This document shows, piece by piece, positions 11,869-24,289 of a DNA stretch of 64,000 bases; position 1 is the first letter of the stretch; the number at the start of each line of letters is the position of its first letter. The position numbers and the translations under genes were made by a program. The notes under the pieces are model-generated. The model ran no database searches. It saw nothing but the letters and a program-made list of their open reading frames with translations, and was not told the DNA's origin. Source of the stretch: Diplonema papillatum (taxonomy: Eukaryota; Euglenozoa; Diplonemea; Diplonemida; Diplonemidae); contig JAPJBO010000020.1 in the NCBI GenBank assembly GCA_030068145.1, positions 496,001 to 560,000 of the forward strand, read 5' to 3'.

Positions 11869-12355
11869 TGTTGCGGGGGGGGGGGGGGGGGGGGGGCAAT
11901 GTAGGCAAAAAAACGAATCCTGGAGCAAAAAAACAGCAAAAAAACAAAAAAACAAAAAAACAAAAAAACGCAAAAAAACAAAAAACAAGGCCCTCCTGGT
12001 GAACCCAAATACTCGTGCACACGCCCGGCCGAACCTTGCTACACTGCACCTAGGCCACCAAAAAACGCCCAGCTTTTCACATTCTGCCTGCCAAGCCCAT
12101 TCAGCTACTGCTCAACAATCCTGATAGTTCTGCAGACTGCTTCAAAAGCTTCTGATAAGTACTCGAAATGCCACCTCACCAGACCGCTGGCCTGCATGTG
12201 GAAGACCCTGGCTCACCCGAGCCAGCAAGAGTGCACCAGCAGACCACCAGGGCAAAAAAACACAAACCTCCAGAGCAAAAAAACAGCAAAAAAACAAAAA
12301 AAACAAAAAAACAAAAAAACAGGTAGGGTGCCAACATTGGGGGGGGGGGGGCTTT
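11869..12355. repeat. G22 run and CAAAAAA microsatellites (unit 1 right end)
   Basis: A run of 22 G (11875-11896) is followed by a tract of GCAAAAAAA/CAAAAAA repeats (about 11926-11987) and a second one near 12256-12320, then a G run near 12340. No gene. Confidence 0.85.
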
Positions 12356-13680
12356 TTCAAAAAGAAAACCGCCTTTAAACGTCACCATTTCGAGCCGTTT
12401 GAGGGCGTTGACGCTACCAAAAGTGAATTTAGACCCCCTTTTTTTTTTTGATGCTTGGCGTGGCGTCGCGGAAAATGGTGCCTTGGGGCCAAAGAAGAAA
12501 TGTGAGCGTGAAAATGGAATGTTCGCAACATTCTTAAGCGCGGGTAGAGGAGTTGAAGGGACACATCACATGACAGGGCAGTGGGCAGAGAAGGAAGGAG
12601 AAATGTCGAAGGCGAAGAATGGAAATGAAGGTCGCAACGTGCGAAAACATTGCCCGTGTTCCCTCAATTTGGTGCAAGTCGAGAGGGTCTCGGGAGGATC
12701 GACGGGGGGTCAGTGGGTCTGCATCCCGAGCACAGCCCTTTTTCAGTCCCCCCCGCGCGAAATAAGGGAAAAAAAAAAATGAAAATCGGGGGCGGGCTTG
12801 GGGACTTACACTACCTCGGATTGGGTTCTGCCAGGTCTATAGTCTGGATTGGCCTCAGTAGAGCGACGGACAGAGGCCTGTCCGGGTTGCAGGGCAGGCC
12901 GTTGTCGCAGGATGGGCCTTAAATAAACCCGATTTCTTTTCCCCGCTGCGCGGGGCATGGCCACACCCCCCCATTGAACAAGCCCAAAATATTTTGGGTC
13001 GCTGCGAGGGGCACGGCCACCCACCCCCACTGAACAAACGCAGCAACGAAAACATGGCTGCATAATGTCCTGAGAAGCGGGCTCCGAAAAGAAAAAAAAA
13101 GAAAGACAGACAAAAAAAAAAAAAAAGAAAAAGAAAAAAAAAGGGATATCGAACGGCCACGCCGACGGGTTAGGAGGGCTTCCCGCTTTTAACGCATGAC
13201 CTTTGCGATACCTGTGGTGGTGGTCAGTGGTGACCCCTCAAAACCCCCCCGACTACGACCGACAGAATAAGAACGAAAAGCAACAGCAAAGCAAACCAAC
13301 ACAACACACACAAAAGGGAGCAAAAAAAAACACAAGGGAACCCCACAGCCAAAAAAAGAAACACTGAAGAAGCCTCGCGCGCCCTGCGCGCTGGGGGCCT
13401 TTCTTCATTTTCTTTTTCCTTTTCAAAGGTATGCAGCAAAGCTACAGCCGCTGATCCCCCAGCACACCGGCGCTTCTCGCTGCCGAAAAGGAGGCAAAAC
13501 GAACGCTTTGTTTTTTTTGCGACAACCAATTTCTGCTTCCCTGGAGACAGTAGCTAAAAAGAACGTTGGCAGCGGTTTAACCAAATCACATACAGGTTAA
13601 ATCGCACAAACAAAAGTGCAATGTGGGAGGCAATCAAACCGCCCGAGTAGGAGCCCTCTGATCATATATGACCAATTGCC

Positions 13681-14306
13681 ACCTGAAACCACGTCCAGGA
13701 TTTGGGTGCAGGGTTGTGCGGTCAACGAAAAACTCTCACTTTTCCGTTTATTCCTTTTCTCCTACTCTCGCGATGTATGGGCTTCAAGGGGAATGCTACG
13801 AAAAGCTGACGAATGCTCGGGACCACCCGTGTACAGAAACAAAAGGTGCTGCAGCAGAATACAGCACAGCAAGGGGGCAACTTCTTCTTCTTCTACACCC
13901 GTGCACAGAACTCTTGCCCTCTTCAAATTGGTCATCGGCGCGATCATGCGGACGGCCGACACACACGTCGCTAATACAGGAAAGGTGTTCTGAAGGGGTG
14001 GCGCGGGGTTTACAAAAAGACAAGAACGTGGATGCCTGTAAGCAGGGCAAGGAAAGAGAAAGTCGAAGGAGTCTGTAGTCCAAAACAAGAAGCAGAAAAA
14101 GGATTTTGTTGTGTCGCTCTTCAAGCACCTGGATGTATTGAAGGCCATTGCTTTGGGTTTCTACAGATGTCTCCATTGATTTCCACACAAGCTTGGGGCT
14201 TGTATTTCAAAAACCATCGCGAGAGTAGGAGAAAGAAGAAAGGAAAACAAGAGTTTTTCGTTGACCGCACTACCCTGATCCCAAATCCTGTGACGTGGTT
14301 TCAGGT
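13681..14306. repeat. Foldback inverted repeat, about 100-bp arms (unit 2)
   Basis: The segment 13681-13784 is closely repeated in inverted orientation at about 14205-14306. Both arms carry the elements for GGTTTCAGGT, CGTTGACCGCAC and CGCGAGAGTAGGAG. The arms enclose about 420 bp. The arms differ by small substitutions and short indels, so they are not a fresh duplication. This is the geometry of a foldback element, but no transposase or target-site duplication was found. Confidence 0.7.
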
Positions 14307-14517
14307 TGGGGTAATGCGGGGGCAAGCGAAAGACACAACTACAACAAGGGCTGGTGAACTGAACATCCTGAGTACTCCAGCACGGACTACACGTTGCGCT
14401 CGCGAACCGGTAAAGCCCTCCTTGATTGCACAGCTGGGGACCTCATCCTGGAGTAGCGTTGTCTTCAGCATGGATTTGCCTCACAGAGACGTCAGCTGGA
14501 ACAGACATCCGACAGCT

Positions 14518-15015
14518 TCATGAAGTTCCTTGAGTCAGAAGAGGCTGGTCTTCCCCGCTTTGCAAGCGCAGCAGCTCAGGGTGACCTTTGGGGTACAGAA
14601 AGAATGTGCCCACCCCGCGTGTTACCTTGATACACGTTGGTGGTGGCGTGCGAATGTTGAACTCCTCCACTTGTTTTTGCACGCGCTCCGGCCATTTCTT
14701 CGCATTCTTTGCCCCGAGGAAAAGTGGAATGCAACAGAGGCAGCAAAAACTGGAAATCAATAGCATTGGCATCATGCGTTTCTGCACGCCGGCCTCTTCG
14801 TCGTCAATGAATGTGTAGACCTGCTTGCACCAACCGCAGATACGCTTTTTTTCTACGGTGTATGCGTGAGCCGTACATGCTTGGATTTTGGTGTAGTCGT
14901 TGGCATGAAAGTTGCAGACCGGGGCCAGGCAGTTGGCACAGGACCACTGTGATGGTGAGTCGCATTCAGCACACTGTTCAACGACCACGGCCGCAGCCGG
15001 CACCGCGTCAGACAT
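14518..15015 (-). CDS. Small Cys/His-rich zinc-binding-like protein (unit 2)
   Basis: Copy of the gene at 1606-2103 with Phe at residue 36. Cys/His pairs, hydrophobic segment and the possible donor after K130 are unchanged. Confidence 0.6.
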   Translation of the reverse strand: MSDAVPAAAVVVEQCAECDSPSQWSCANCLAPVCNFHANDYTKIQACTAHAYTVEKKRICGWCKQVYTFIDDEEAGVQKRMMPMLLISSFCCLCCIPLFLGAKNAKKWPERVQKQVEEFNIRTPPPTCIKVTRGVGTFFLYPKGHPELLRLQSGEDQPLLTQGTS

Positions 15016-15323
15016 TTTCTTTTTTTTGTGTTGCTTGAAGTGTCCGGTTTGGTTGTCTGGCTGGGTAGGTGGTTGGTGGGCCTTTGAAGCGTGGACTGAT
15101 GCCTCTCGCGCTGGAGGGTTCCACCCTTCGGCTTTTTTGTTGTGTTCCGGGTTCTTCGCTGTGTTGTTGTGCCAAACCGGTGGCCACCTAGGGCGCTCGA
15201 CGTCTGAGCAAGTGTTGTCCTTCCCTTGTGTCGTGACACAGCCGGTAGCCAACAACGAGCAAGGCACTGCGCTCACCTTGGGCGCGCGAAGCAGCCGAGG
15301 TAGTCCCGCCTGCAGGGGATTCA

Positions 15324-15785
15324 ATGGTCGGCACGGCACCTGAACAACTCCAAGCAACCGCGGAAGAGCCAGCGGAGTCAGCTCAACTTGACATCTTCGG
15401 ACCAGGCTACACCGTCGTCGCAGAATACGAATCGGACGACGAAGACAACCGCACTGATTTTGCTTGCGTGGCCTCTGTTTTCTGCATCATCTCACTTCTT
15501 GTAGACACACAAAGCAGGACGCAAATCATAGACGCTGACGAGATACGGAGCCATCCCCTGACCCTGAGGCAAGCAGGAAATGAAAAAAGCAGAAGTTTGG
15601 CGTGGGTATGCTGTACTTGCGCTGCTAAAGGGCGACGAAACTGGAGGCTGGTGCAGCGTCGCCACAGCACCCAAACCCCCGGTATTCTTTTTTTTTGCTG
15701 CATCATTTTACTTTTTCCCCGGCAAAACCCATATGCTCGGGGGCCAGGAAAACCCTTGGAGGCTTGTGAAGTAGTGGGAACTTGA
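15324..15785 (+). CDS. Hypothetical protein, divergent to the Cys/His-rich gene (unit 2)
   Basis: Copy of the frame at 2412-2873, in the same divergent position. Confidence 0.3.
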   Translation: MVGTAPEQLQATAEEPAESAQLDIFGPGYTVVAEYESDDEDNRTDFACVASVFCIISLLVDTQSRTQIIDADEIRSHPLTLRQAGNEKSRSLAWVCCTCAAKGRRNWRLVQRRHSTQTPGILFFCCIILLFPRQNPYARGPGKPLEACEVVGT

Positions 15786-16993
15786 AATGCAGGTACCATG
15801 AAGATAGCAAGCATTGGTAGTGCAGTGGTAGTAGTAGTGGGAACTTGAAATGTAGGTACCATGAAGATAGCAAGCATTGGTAGTGCAGTGGTAGTAGTAG
15901 TGGGAACTTGAAATGCAGGTACCATGAAGATAGCAAGCATTGGTAGTGCAGTGGTAGTAGTAGTGGGAACTTGAAATGCAGGTACCATGAAGATAGCAAG
16001 CATTGGTAGTGCAGTGGTAGTAGTAGTGGGAACTTGAAATGCAGGTACCATGAAGATAGCAAGCATTGGTAGTGCAGTGGTAGTAGTAGTGGGAACTTGA
16101 AATGCAGGTACCATGAAGATAGCAAGCATTGGTAGTGCAGTGGTAGTAGTAGTGGGAACTTGAAATGCAGGTACCATGAAGATAGCAAGCATTGGTAGTG
16201 CAGTGGTAGTAGTAGTGGGAACTTGAAATGCAGGTACCATGAAGATAGCAAGCATTGGTAGTGCAGTGGTAGTAGTAGTGGGAACTTGAAATGCAGGTAC
16301 CATGAAGATAGCAAGCATTGGTAGTGCAGTGGTAGTAGTAGTGGGAACTTGAAATGCAGGTACCATGAAGATAGCAAGCATTGGTAGTGCAGTGGTAGTA
16401 GTAGTGGGAACTTGAAATGCAGGTACCATGAAGATAGCAAGCATTGGTAGTGCAGTGGTAGTAGTAGTGGGAACTTGAAATGCAGGTACCATGAAGATAG
16501 CAAGCATTGGTAGTGCAGTGGTAGTAGTAGTGGGAACTTGAAATGCAGGTACCATGAAGATAGCAAGCATTGGTAGTGCAGTGGTAGTAGTAGTGGGAAC
16601 TTGAAATGCAGGTACCATGAAGATAGCAAGCATTGGTAGTGCAGTGGTAGTAGTAGTGGGAACTTGAAATGCAGGTACCATGAAGATAGCAAGCATTGGT
16701 AGTGCAGTGGTAGTAGTAGTGGGAACTTGAAATGTAGGTACCATGAAGATAGCAAGCATTGGTAGTGCAGTGGTAGTAGTAGTGGGAACTTGAAATGCAG
16801 GTACCATGAAGATAGCAAGCATTGGTAGTGCAGTGGTAGTAGTAGTGGGAACTTGAAATGTAGGTACCATGAAGATAGCAAGCATTGGTAGTGCAGTGGT
16901 AGTAGTAGTGGGAACTTGAAATGCAGGTACCATGAAGATAGCAAGCATTGGTAGTGCAGTGGTAGTAGTAGTGGGAACTTGAAATGTAGGTGC
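15771..16993. repeat. 63-bp minisatellite, 19.4 copies (unit 2)
   Basis: 1223 bp of 63-bp repeats. Copies differ mainly at one position (GCAGGTACC against GTAGGTACC). Because 63 is a multiple of three, all three minus-strand frames stay open for hundreds of codons, which should not be read as coding evidence. Confidence 0.95.
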
Positions 16994-17037
16994 CACATGG
17001 GACAGCAGACATTGTAGTAGTAGAACGAGCTTGAAAT

Positions 17038-17073
17038 AACCCTGGGTGGGGGTGGGTACCCCCACCCAGGGTT
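17038..17073. repeat. Perfect 16-bp inverted repeat (unit 2)
   Basis: Same hairpin as 2992-3027. Confidence 0.9.
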
Positions 17074-18241
17074 GTATCGGTTAAGCCACGGACACACTCA
17101 GCGAACCATCATCAACGTGTCTGCGGAGAGAACATCGATGTGAGTCTGGATTGTCGTGCCCGCTGTTCGTAGCTCGCCACAAAGCCGAAATGCGTGGAAG
17201 TCCACACCCGAAATGTGTGTGTGACACCCGCATTTTCAACTCCAGCTGTAACTCCACCTGTGAAGCTGGATTCCACCGTGTGGCTTTGTGCCAATTCCGA
17301 CTCAAGCTTTTGCACGCTGCTGTTGACCGTATCTTGCCCCGGAGCGAACTCCTTCTTTGTCCCGCTGTTCCTCTGAGCTCCACGAGTCAACTGACAGTCT
17401 AATGGTACTTCCTCCGGCCGACCCCAGGGATTAAAAAACGGCGCATGGTTCATGCCGCTGCAAGGCGGAGGATCGAGTTGACGTTAGCGAAAGAAAGGGG
17501 GAAAAGGGGGCAATTTGTTTAATTTGTTGAATCATGTCGCAGCCTTCAGTCAGTCATTTCTATTACAAGAGCTGCTGCATTCTTCACAGCCTGCCTAGTC
17601 AGAATAGGAGGCATCAAATTGGTAACAGAGACAAGACAAGCTTGAACAAGAAGAGGAATGTGAAGGAGAGGGAATGCGAGTACGTGCTCGAGTGCTCAAA
17701 CACGACCGTGTGTCCTACCGGCACAGCGTTGGTCGATCCTGTACGCCGTGGACACACACATGGCGGGCCGTCATTGCACAGCGCAGGGAGTGTGAGTGCC
17801 TGCGTCGGCGATGTGAGTCTGGTTTGTCAAAATGGCCGCTTGTACCTCGCCACAGCCAGGACTCCCCATGCTACGAGAGCACAGGAAAATCCCGTCACGG
17901 GGCGGAGGAGTATGTTAAAAGGGGGGAGGAATTAAACAGAGGCTTCTCGCCCGTGCAGACGACAAGGCAGAGCAACAGAAGCGTGAGGGGGCTAGGGGAG
18001 GGTTGAGAAAATGAAGGTTCGTGAGCGCTGCACCCATGCGCTGCGCTTGTTCTCGGGTTCTTCGTCTGCCTGGCGCATAGGTTGGCGCCGATAGTTTCTC
18101 ACGAGTGCTCTGCCGTTGTCATGTCTGATACTTGTAATGCTTGGTGGGAACGAGGACGATAGGAAGATCTTCGCCCTCGTTCTTGGGTTTTGGATGGTCT
18201 GGAAATCGGCGTGGACCGTTGTGCGTCGTCGCTTGCCGAGC

Positions 18242-18523
18242 TCACGACGACACCCAGAGGCACGAATCGGTCCCGTAGCGGACGGAGTCCAGCTTGTTGA
18301 ACATCGCCTTCTTGCAGCCCACGGCACGCGCTTCAGCACCGATACGGGCGGCTCTGCCTTCGCTCCGTGCGTCCCGCAACGCGGCCTCGCAACGCTTCAG
18401 CGATTGTCCGATGGTCTGCTTGTTATCCGCAGCGTTACGCCTCTTCACCTCACTCGGCTTGTTCATCATCCTTTCGCTGATCACGCTCGCGGTCCTCGTG
18501 TCGAAGTTCGTTTGGCTCATCAT
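18242..18523 (-). CDS. Conserved 93-aa hypothetical protein, copy 4 (unit 2)
   Basis: Copy of the gene at 4196-4477 with Phe in KKAMFNKLD. Confidence 0.6.
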   Translation of the reverse strand: MMSQTNFDTRTASVISERMMNKPSEVKRRNAADNKQTIGQSLKRCEAALRDARSEGRAARIGAEARAVGCKKAMFNKLDSVRYGTDSCLWVSS

Positions 18524-19897
18524 CTTCAAAAGCGGGAAGAGTGAAGTTTGTTTTGCGTGTGCGGGTGTGTGTATGTTTAAGTGAACCTTTTTGCGTGTTT
18601 TGAGTGCAGAGACAAGGTGGTCAACCCCGTGTATCGGTTAAGCTACGGACACACTCAGCGAACCATCATCAACGTGTCTGCAGCGATGTGAGTCTGGATT
18701 GTCGTGCCCGCTGTTCGTAGCTCGCCACAATGCCAAAATGCGTGGAAGTCCACACCCGAAACGTGTGTGTGACACCCGCATTTTCAACTCCAGCTGTAAC
18801 TCCACCTGTGAAGCTGGATTCCACCGTGTGGCTTTGTGCCAATTCCGACTCAAGCTTTTGCACGCTGCTGTTGACCGTATCTTGCCCCGGAGCGAACTTC
18901 TTCTTCGTCCCGCTGTTCCTCTGAGCTCTACGAGTCAACTGACAGTTAAATTCCGCTCCTTCGAGGGGTCACTCGGAGCCGTTGCTCCCACTCGTCCCGC
19001 GCATTTAACGTACATTTAATGCCGCGTTCGCCCAAACAGAATACGTGGTTACGGTCCTTAGCTGGCCTGCTAAAGCTGTGGGACAGAGCCGACGGCGCAG
19101 CCGCTGCTAGCAGGGGCGGCCTGTGCGGGCTGACTAAGCGACGGAGGCGGCAGGTGCGCAACCGTGGCTGTGAGTCTAACAGACGGAGCTCAGCTGGCGG
19201 CGAGCAAGCTTGCGTTTGCTGGCCGACCGCGCCATTCAACTCACGTGTCTATTGGATTGTCCCTCGCCGAGTCGGCCCTAGCAAGCCAGGGACCGCAACC
19301 TCATCGTCCGAGCATCGCAGAGCGGCAGACCTACTCACCGGTCAGCCCGCTTTGAATCGCAGTGTACGTGTGGGCTAGAGAAAGAAAAATGACCCGCCTC
19401 GACACAGCCCCCGACGACCTTGTCCCCCGTAGGGTGACCATGGTGTCCGCTGACCAATCGCCCATCTTTTCACTCGCAGTCCATGCTCGACTTGAGGAGG
19501 GGACAGCAGCCCCCTATCCCGGCGCGGCTGACGAAGGCCGCTCTACTCCTCCCGAGGGGCGGCTCTCGTTGAGGCACGACAGGACCCCTGGCTTCTCCGC
19601 AGTGCCAAGGGCCTCCCTGAAAGAAGTATACTTGACACACTGGCAAGGCAGGCGCCGGCCGCCACACCTTCCAGCAGCGAAGACCACGACTTCGCCCGGC
19701 AAACCTTCGGGCGCCTCCGGGTGGCGCAGAGGGAAAAGTCTTAGTTCAATGTTTAGGCAGGACACTGCCTCTCATGCAACGGGCGGGGACCAGACCGACC
19801 CCCTCAAATGTAGGCGTCTGCATCACTTGCCCTGTGTCTTGGACACCGTCCGCTGTCCTTATCGCTCGCAGGCTGGAGGCCCCCAGGAGCGCAGAGT

Positions 19898-20985
19898 GCC
19901 AGAGACCACTAAGTCAAACCCGGAACCTCTAAAAAAAAAGGCGGGGTAACTGATAGCAGGACAGAGACCACTAAGTCTATCAGAACTCACGCCGGGCAAC
20001 CGGGCTGACTATGCCAACCGGAAGCCGAAGCAGGCGGGAAACCGATAGCACGCTAAGTCTATCAGTGGTTACGCGCGCAACCGGGGGAGGTCAAAGACCA
20101 CCGTGTCACCCGGAAGCTTGAAAGAAAAAGAAGGCGGCAACTGATAGCAGGACAGAGACCACTAAGTCTATCAGGAGTCACGCAGAGCAACCGGGGCAGG
20201 CCAGAGACCACTAAGTCAAACCCGGAAGCTCTAAAAACAAAAGAGAAGGCGGGGTAACTGATAGCAGGACAGAGACCACTAAGTCTATCAGAACTCACGC
20301 CGGGCAACCGGGCTGACTATGCCAACCGGAAGCCGAAGCAGGCGGGTAACCGATAGCACGCTAAGTCTATCAGTAGTTACGCGCGCAGCCGGGGGAGGCC
20401 AAAGACCCCCATGTCACCCGGGAGCTTGAAAGAAAAAGAAGGCGGCAACTGATAGCAGGACAGAGACCACTAAGTCTATCAGGAGTCACGCAGAGCAACC
20501 GAGGCAGGCCAGAGACCACTAAATCAAACCCGGAAGCTCGAAAAACAAAAGAGAAGGCGGGGTAACTGATAGCAGGACAGAGACCACTAAGTCTATCAGA
20601 ACTCACGCCGGGCAACCGGGCTGACTATGCCAACCGGAAGCCGAAGCAGGCGGGTAACCGATAGCACGCTAAGTCTATCAGTAGTTACGCGCGCAGCCGG
20701 GGGAGGCCAAAGACCCCCATGTCACCCGGGAGCTTGAAAGAAAAAGAAGGCGGCAACTGATAGCAGGACAGAGACCACTAAGTCTATCAGGAGTCACGCA
20801 GAGCAACCGGGGCAGGCCAGAGACCACTAAGTCAAACCCGGAAGCTCTAAAAAAGAAGGCGGGGTAACTGATAGCAGGACAGAGACCACTAAGTCTATCA
20901 GAAGCCACGCCGGGCAACCGGGCCGACGATGTCAGCCCGGAAGCCCAGAAAAGAAGGCGGTAACCGATAGCACCAGGTCTATCAG
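19898..20985. repeat. 308-bp array, two extra units (unit 2)
   Basis: Same array, 616 bp longer than the base form. It includes the CTAAATC variant unit. Confidence 0.9.
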
Positions 20986-21984
20986 CGGCCACTGTGGGAA
21001 AAGTATACTCGACCTTGGTAGTGTCGCCAGTTCCGGAAAGCGACAGAGCCCGAAACCCCCGGACAAGAAAATGCGTGTCCTGTTCGGTGGTTTCGTTCTC
21101 TGCCGGCGCTTTGCACGAAATTAGCTGGCATTAAATTCCCATCTCATGGTACTTCCTCCGGCCGACCCCAGGGATTAAAAAACGGCGCATGGTTCATGCC
21201 GCTGCGAGGCGGAGGATCGAGTTGACGTTAGCGAAAGAAAGGGGGAAAAGGGGGCAATTTGTTTAATTCGTTGAATCATGTCGCAGCCTTCAGTCAGTCA
21301 TTTCTATTACAAGAGCTGCTGCATTCTTCACAGCCTGCCTAGTCAGAATAGGAGGCATCAAATTGTTAACAGAAACAAGACAAGCTTGAACAAGAAGAGG
21401 AATGTGAAGGAGAGGGAATGCGAGTACGTGCTTGAGTGCTCAAACACGACCGTGTGTCCTACCGGCACAGCGTTGGTCGATCCTGTACGCCGTGGACACA
21501 CACAGGCGGGCCGTCATTGCACAGCGCAGGGAGTGTGAGTGCCTGCGTCGGCGATGTGAGTCTGGTTTGTCAAAATGGTCGCTTGTACCTCGCCACAGCC
21601 AGGACTCCCCATGCTACGAGAGCACAGGAAAATCCCGTCACGGGGCGGAGGAGTATGTTAAAAGGGGGGAGGAATTAAACAGAGGCTTCTCGCCAGTGCA
21701 GACGACAAGGCAGAGCAACAGAAGCGTGAGGGGGCTAGGGGAGGATTGAGAAAATGAAGGTTCGTGAGCGCTGCACCCATGCGCTGCGCTTGTTCTCGGG
21801 TTCTTCGTCTGCCTGGCGCATAGGTTGGCGCCGATAGTTTCTCACGAGTGCTCTGCCGTTGTCATGTCTGATACTTGTAATGCTTGGTGGGAACGAGGAC
21901 GATAGGAAGATCTTCGCCCTCGTTCTTGGGTTTTGGATGGTCTGGAAATCGGCGTGGACCGTTGTGCGTCGTCGCTTGCCGAGC

Positions 21985-22266
21985 TCACGACGACACCCAG
22001 AGGCACGAATCGGTCCCGTAGCGGACGGAGTCCAGCTTGTTGACCATCGCCTTCTTGCAGCCCACGGCACGCGCTTCAGCACCGATACGGGCGGCTCTGC
22101 CTTCGCTCCGTGCGTCCCGCAACGCGGCCTCGCAACGCTTCAGCGATTGTCCGATGGTCTGCTTGTTATCCGCAGCGTTACGCCTCTTCACCTCACTCGG
22201 CTTGTTCATCATCCTTTCGCTGATCACGCTCGCGGTCCTCGTGTCGAAGTTCGTTTGGCTCATCAT
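21985..22266 (-). CDS. Conserved 93-aa hypothetical protein, copy 5 (unit 2)
   Basis: Copy with Val in KKAMVNKLD, as in the matching position of unit 1 (11375). Confidence 0.6.
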   Translation of the reverse strand: MMSQTNFDTRTASVISERMMNKPSEVKRRNAADNKQTIGQSLKRCEAALRDARSEGRAARIGAEARAVGCKKAMVNKLDSVRYGTDSCLWVSS

Positions 22267-22478
22267 CTTCAAAAGCGGGAAGAGTGAAGTTTGTTTTGCG
22301 TGTGCGGGTGTGCGGGTGTGTGTATGTTTAAGTGAACCTTTTTGCGTGTTTTGCGTGCAGAGACAAAGTGGTCAACCCCGTGTATCGGTTAAGCCACGGA
22401 CACACTCGGTGGACCAGCATCAACGTGTCTGCGGAGAGGACATCGATGTGAGTCTGGATTGTCGTGCCCGACGATGTT

Positions 22479-22533
22479 TGTTGCGGGGGGGGGGGGGGGG
22501 GGGGGGGAATGTAGGCAAAAAAACGAATCCTGG

Positions 22534-22588
<55 letters not shown>

Positions 22589-22962
22589 AAAAAACAAGGC
22601 CCTCCTGGTGAACCCAAATACTCGTGCACACGCCCGGCCGAACCTTGCTACACTGCACCTAGGCCACCAAAAAACGCCCAGCTTTTCACATTCTGCCTGC
22701 CAAGCCCATTCAGCTACTGCTCAACAATCCTGATAGTTCTGCAGACTGCTTCAAAAGCTTCTGATAAGTACTCGAAATGCCACCTCACCAGACCGCTGGC
22801 CTGCATGTGGAAGACCCTGGCTCACCCGAGCCAGCAAGAGTGCACCAGCAGACCACCAGGGCAAAAAAACACAAACCTCCAGAGCAAAAAAACAGCAAAA
22901 AAACAAAAAAAACAAAAAAACAAAAAAACAGGTAGGGTGCCAACATTGGGGGGGGGGGGGCT
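22479..22962. repeat. G23 run and A54 run (unit 2 right end)
   Basis: Same position as 11869-12355, but the first CAAAAAA tract is a pure run of 54 A (22534-22587). The second CAAAAAA tract is unchanged. The A run may be a sequencing or consensus artefact. Confidence 0.8.
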
Positions 22963-24289
22963 TTTTCAAAAAGAAAACCGCCTTTAAACGTCACCATTTC
23001 GAGCCGTTTGAGGGCGTTGACGCTACCAAAAGTGAATTTAGACCCCCTTTTTTTTTTTGATGCTTGGCGTGGCGTCGCGGAAAATGGTGCCTTGGGGCCA
23101 AAGAAGAAATGTGAGCGTGAAAATGGAATGTTCGCAACATTCTTAAGCGCGGGTAGAGGAGTTGAAGGGACACATCACATGACAGGGCAGTGGGCAGAGA
23201 AGGAAGGAGAAATGTCGAAGGCGAAGAATGGAAATGAAGGTCGCAACGTGCGAAAACATTGCCCGTGTTCCCTCAATTTGGTGCAAGTCGAGAGGGTCTC
23301 GGGAGGATCGACGGGGGGTCAGTGGGTCTGCATCCCGAGCACAGCCCTTTTTCAGTCCCCCCCGCGCGAAATAAGGGAAAAAAAAAAATGAAAATCGGGG
23401 GCGGGCTTGGGGACTTACACTACCTCGGATTGGGTTCTGCCAGGTCTATAGTCTGGATTGGCCTCAGTAGAGCGACGGACAGAGGCCTGTCCGGGTTGCA
23501 GGGCAGGCCGTTGTCGCAGGATGGGCCTTAAATAAACCCGATTTCTTTTCCCCGCTGCGCGGGGCATGGCCACACCCCCCCATTGAACAAGCCCAAAATA
23601 TTTTGGGTCGCTGCGAGGGGCACGGCCACCCACCCCCACTGAACAAACGCAGCAACGAAAACATGGCTGCATAATGTCCTGAGAAGCGGGCTCCGAAAAG
23701 AAAAAAAAAGAAAGACAGACAAAAAAAAAAAAAAAGAAAAAGAAAAAAAAAGGGATATCGAACGGCCACGCCGACGGGTTAGGAGGGCTTCCCGCTTTTA
23801 ACGCATGACCTTTGCGATACCTGTGGTGGTGGTCAGTGGTGACCCCTCAAAACCCCCCCGACTACGACCGACAGAATAAGAACGAAAAGCAACAGCAAAG
23901 CAAACCAACACAACACACACAAAAGGGAGCAAAAAAAAACACAAGGGAACCCCACAGCCAAAAAAAGAAACACTGAAGAAGCCTCGCGCGCCCTGCGCGC
24001 TGGGGGCCTTTCTTCATTTTCTTTTTCCTTTTCAAAGGTATGCAGCAAAGCTACAGCCGCTGATCCCCCAGCACACCGGCGCTTCTCGCTGCCGAAAAGG
24101 AGGCAAAACGAACGCTTTGTTTTTTTTGCGACAACCAATTTCTGCTTCCCTGGAGACAGTAGCTAAAAAGAACGTTGGCAGCGGTTTAACCAAATCACAT
24201 ACAGGTTAAATCGCACAAACAAAAGTGCAATGTGGGAGGCAATCAAACCGCCCGAGTAGGAGCCCTCTGATCATATATGACCAATTGCC

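Larger units (their letters stand above)
1..12397. repeat. Segmental duplication unit 1 (left end outside window)
   Basis: First of four near-identical direct copies. Its start matches 12700, 23310 and 33899, so the true left end lies outside the window. It holds the Cys/His-rich gene, the 63-bp minisatellite (1.4 copies here) and three inner blocks that begin at 3356, 6484 and 10536 with the same bases. The first inner block is 3128 bp. The second is 4052 bp, longer by exactly three 308-bp repeats. The third runs into a different right end with a G run and CAAAAAA microsatellites. Compared with units 2-4 it lacks about 220 bp near 1030. Apart from the entries listed separately, 3030-11770 holds only repeat sequence with short unconvincing reading frames. 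Confidence 0.9.
12398..23006. repeat. Segmental duplication unit 2
   Basis: Direct copy of unit 1 and almost identical to it. The offset to unit 1 is 12912 bp over the Cys/His-rich gene and 14046 bp after the minisatellite; the difference is exactly 18 repeats of 63 bp. It has two inner blocks (17402-21145 and from 21146), whereas unit 1 has three. The right end (22385-23006) matches 11770-12397 of unit 1, except that a patterned CAAAAAA tract is replaced by a pure run of 54 A. The stretch 12398-14480 has no recognised gene. Confidence 0.9.

Noticed and set aside
15407-17065. Minus-strand open frames of 552, 464 and 434 codons over the minisatellite
   Set aside because: All three frames are open because the 63-bp repeat has no stops and is a multiple of three. 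Length varies with copy number, and no frame is preferred.
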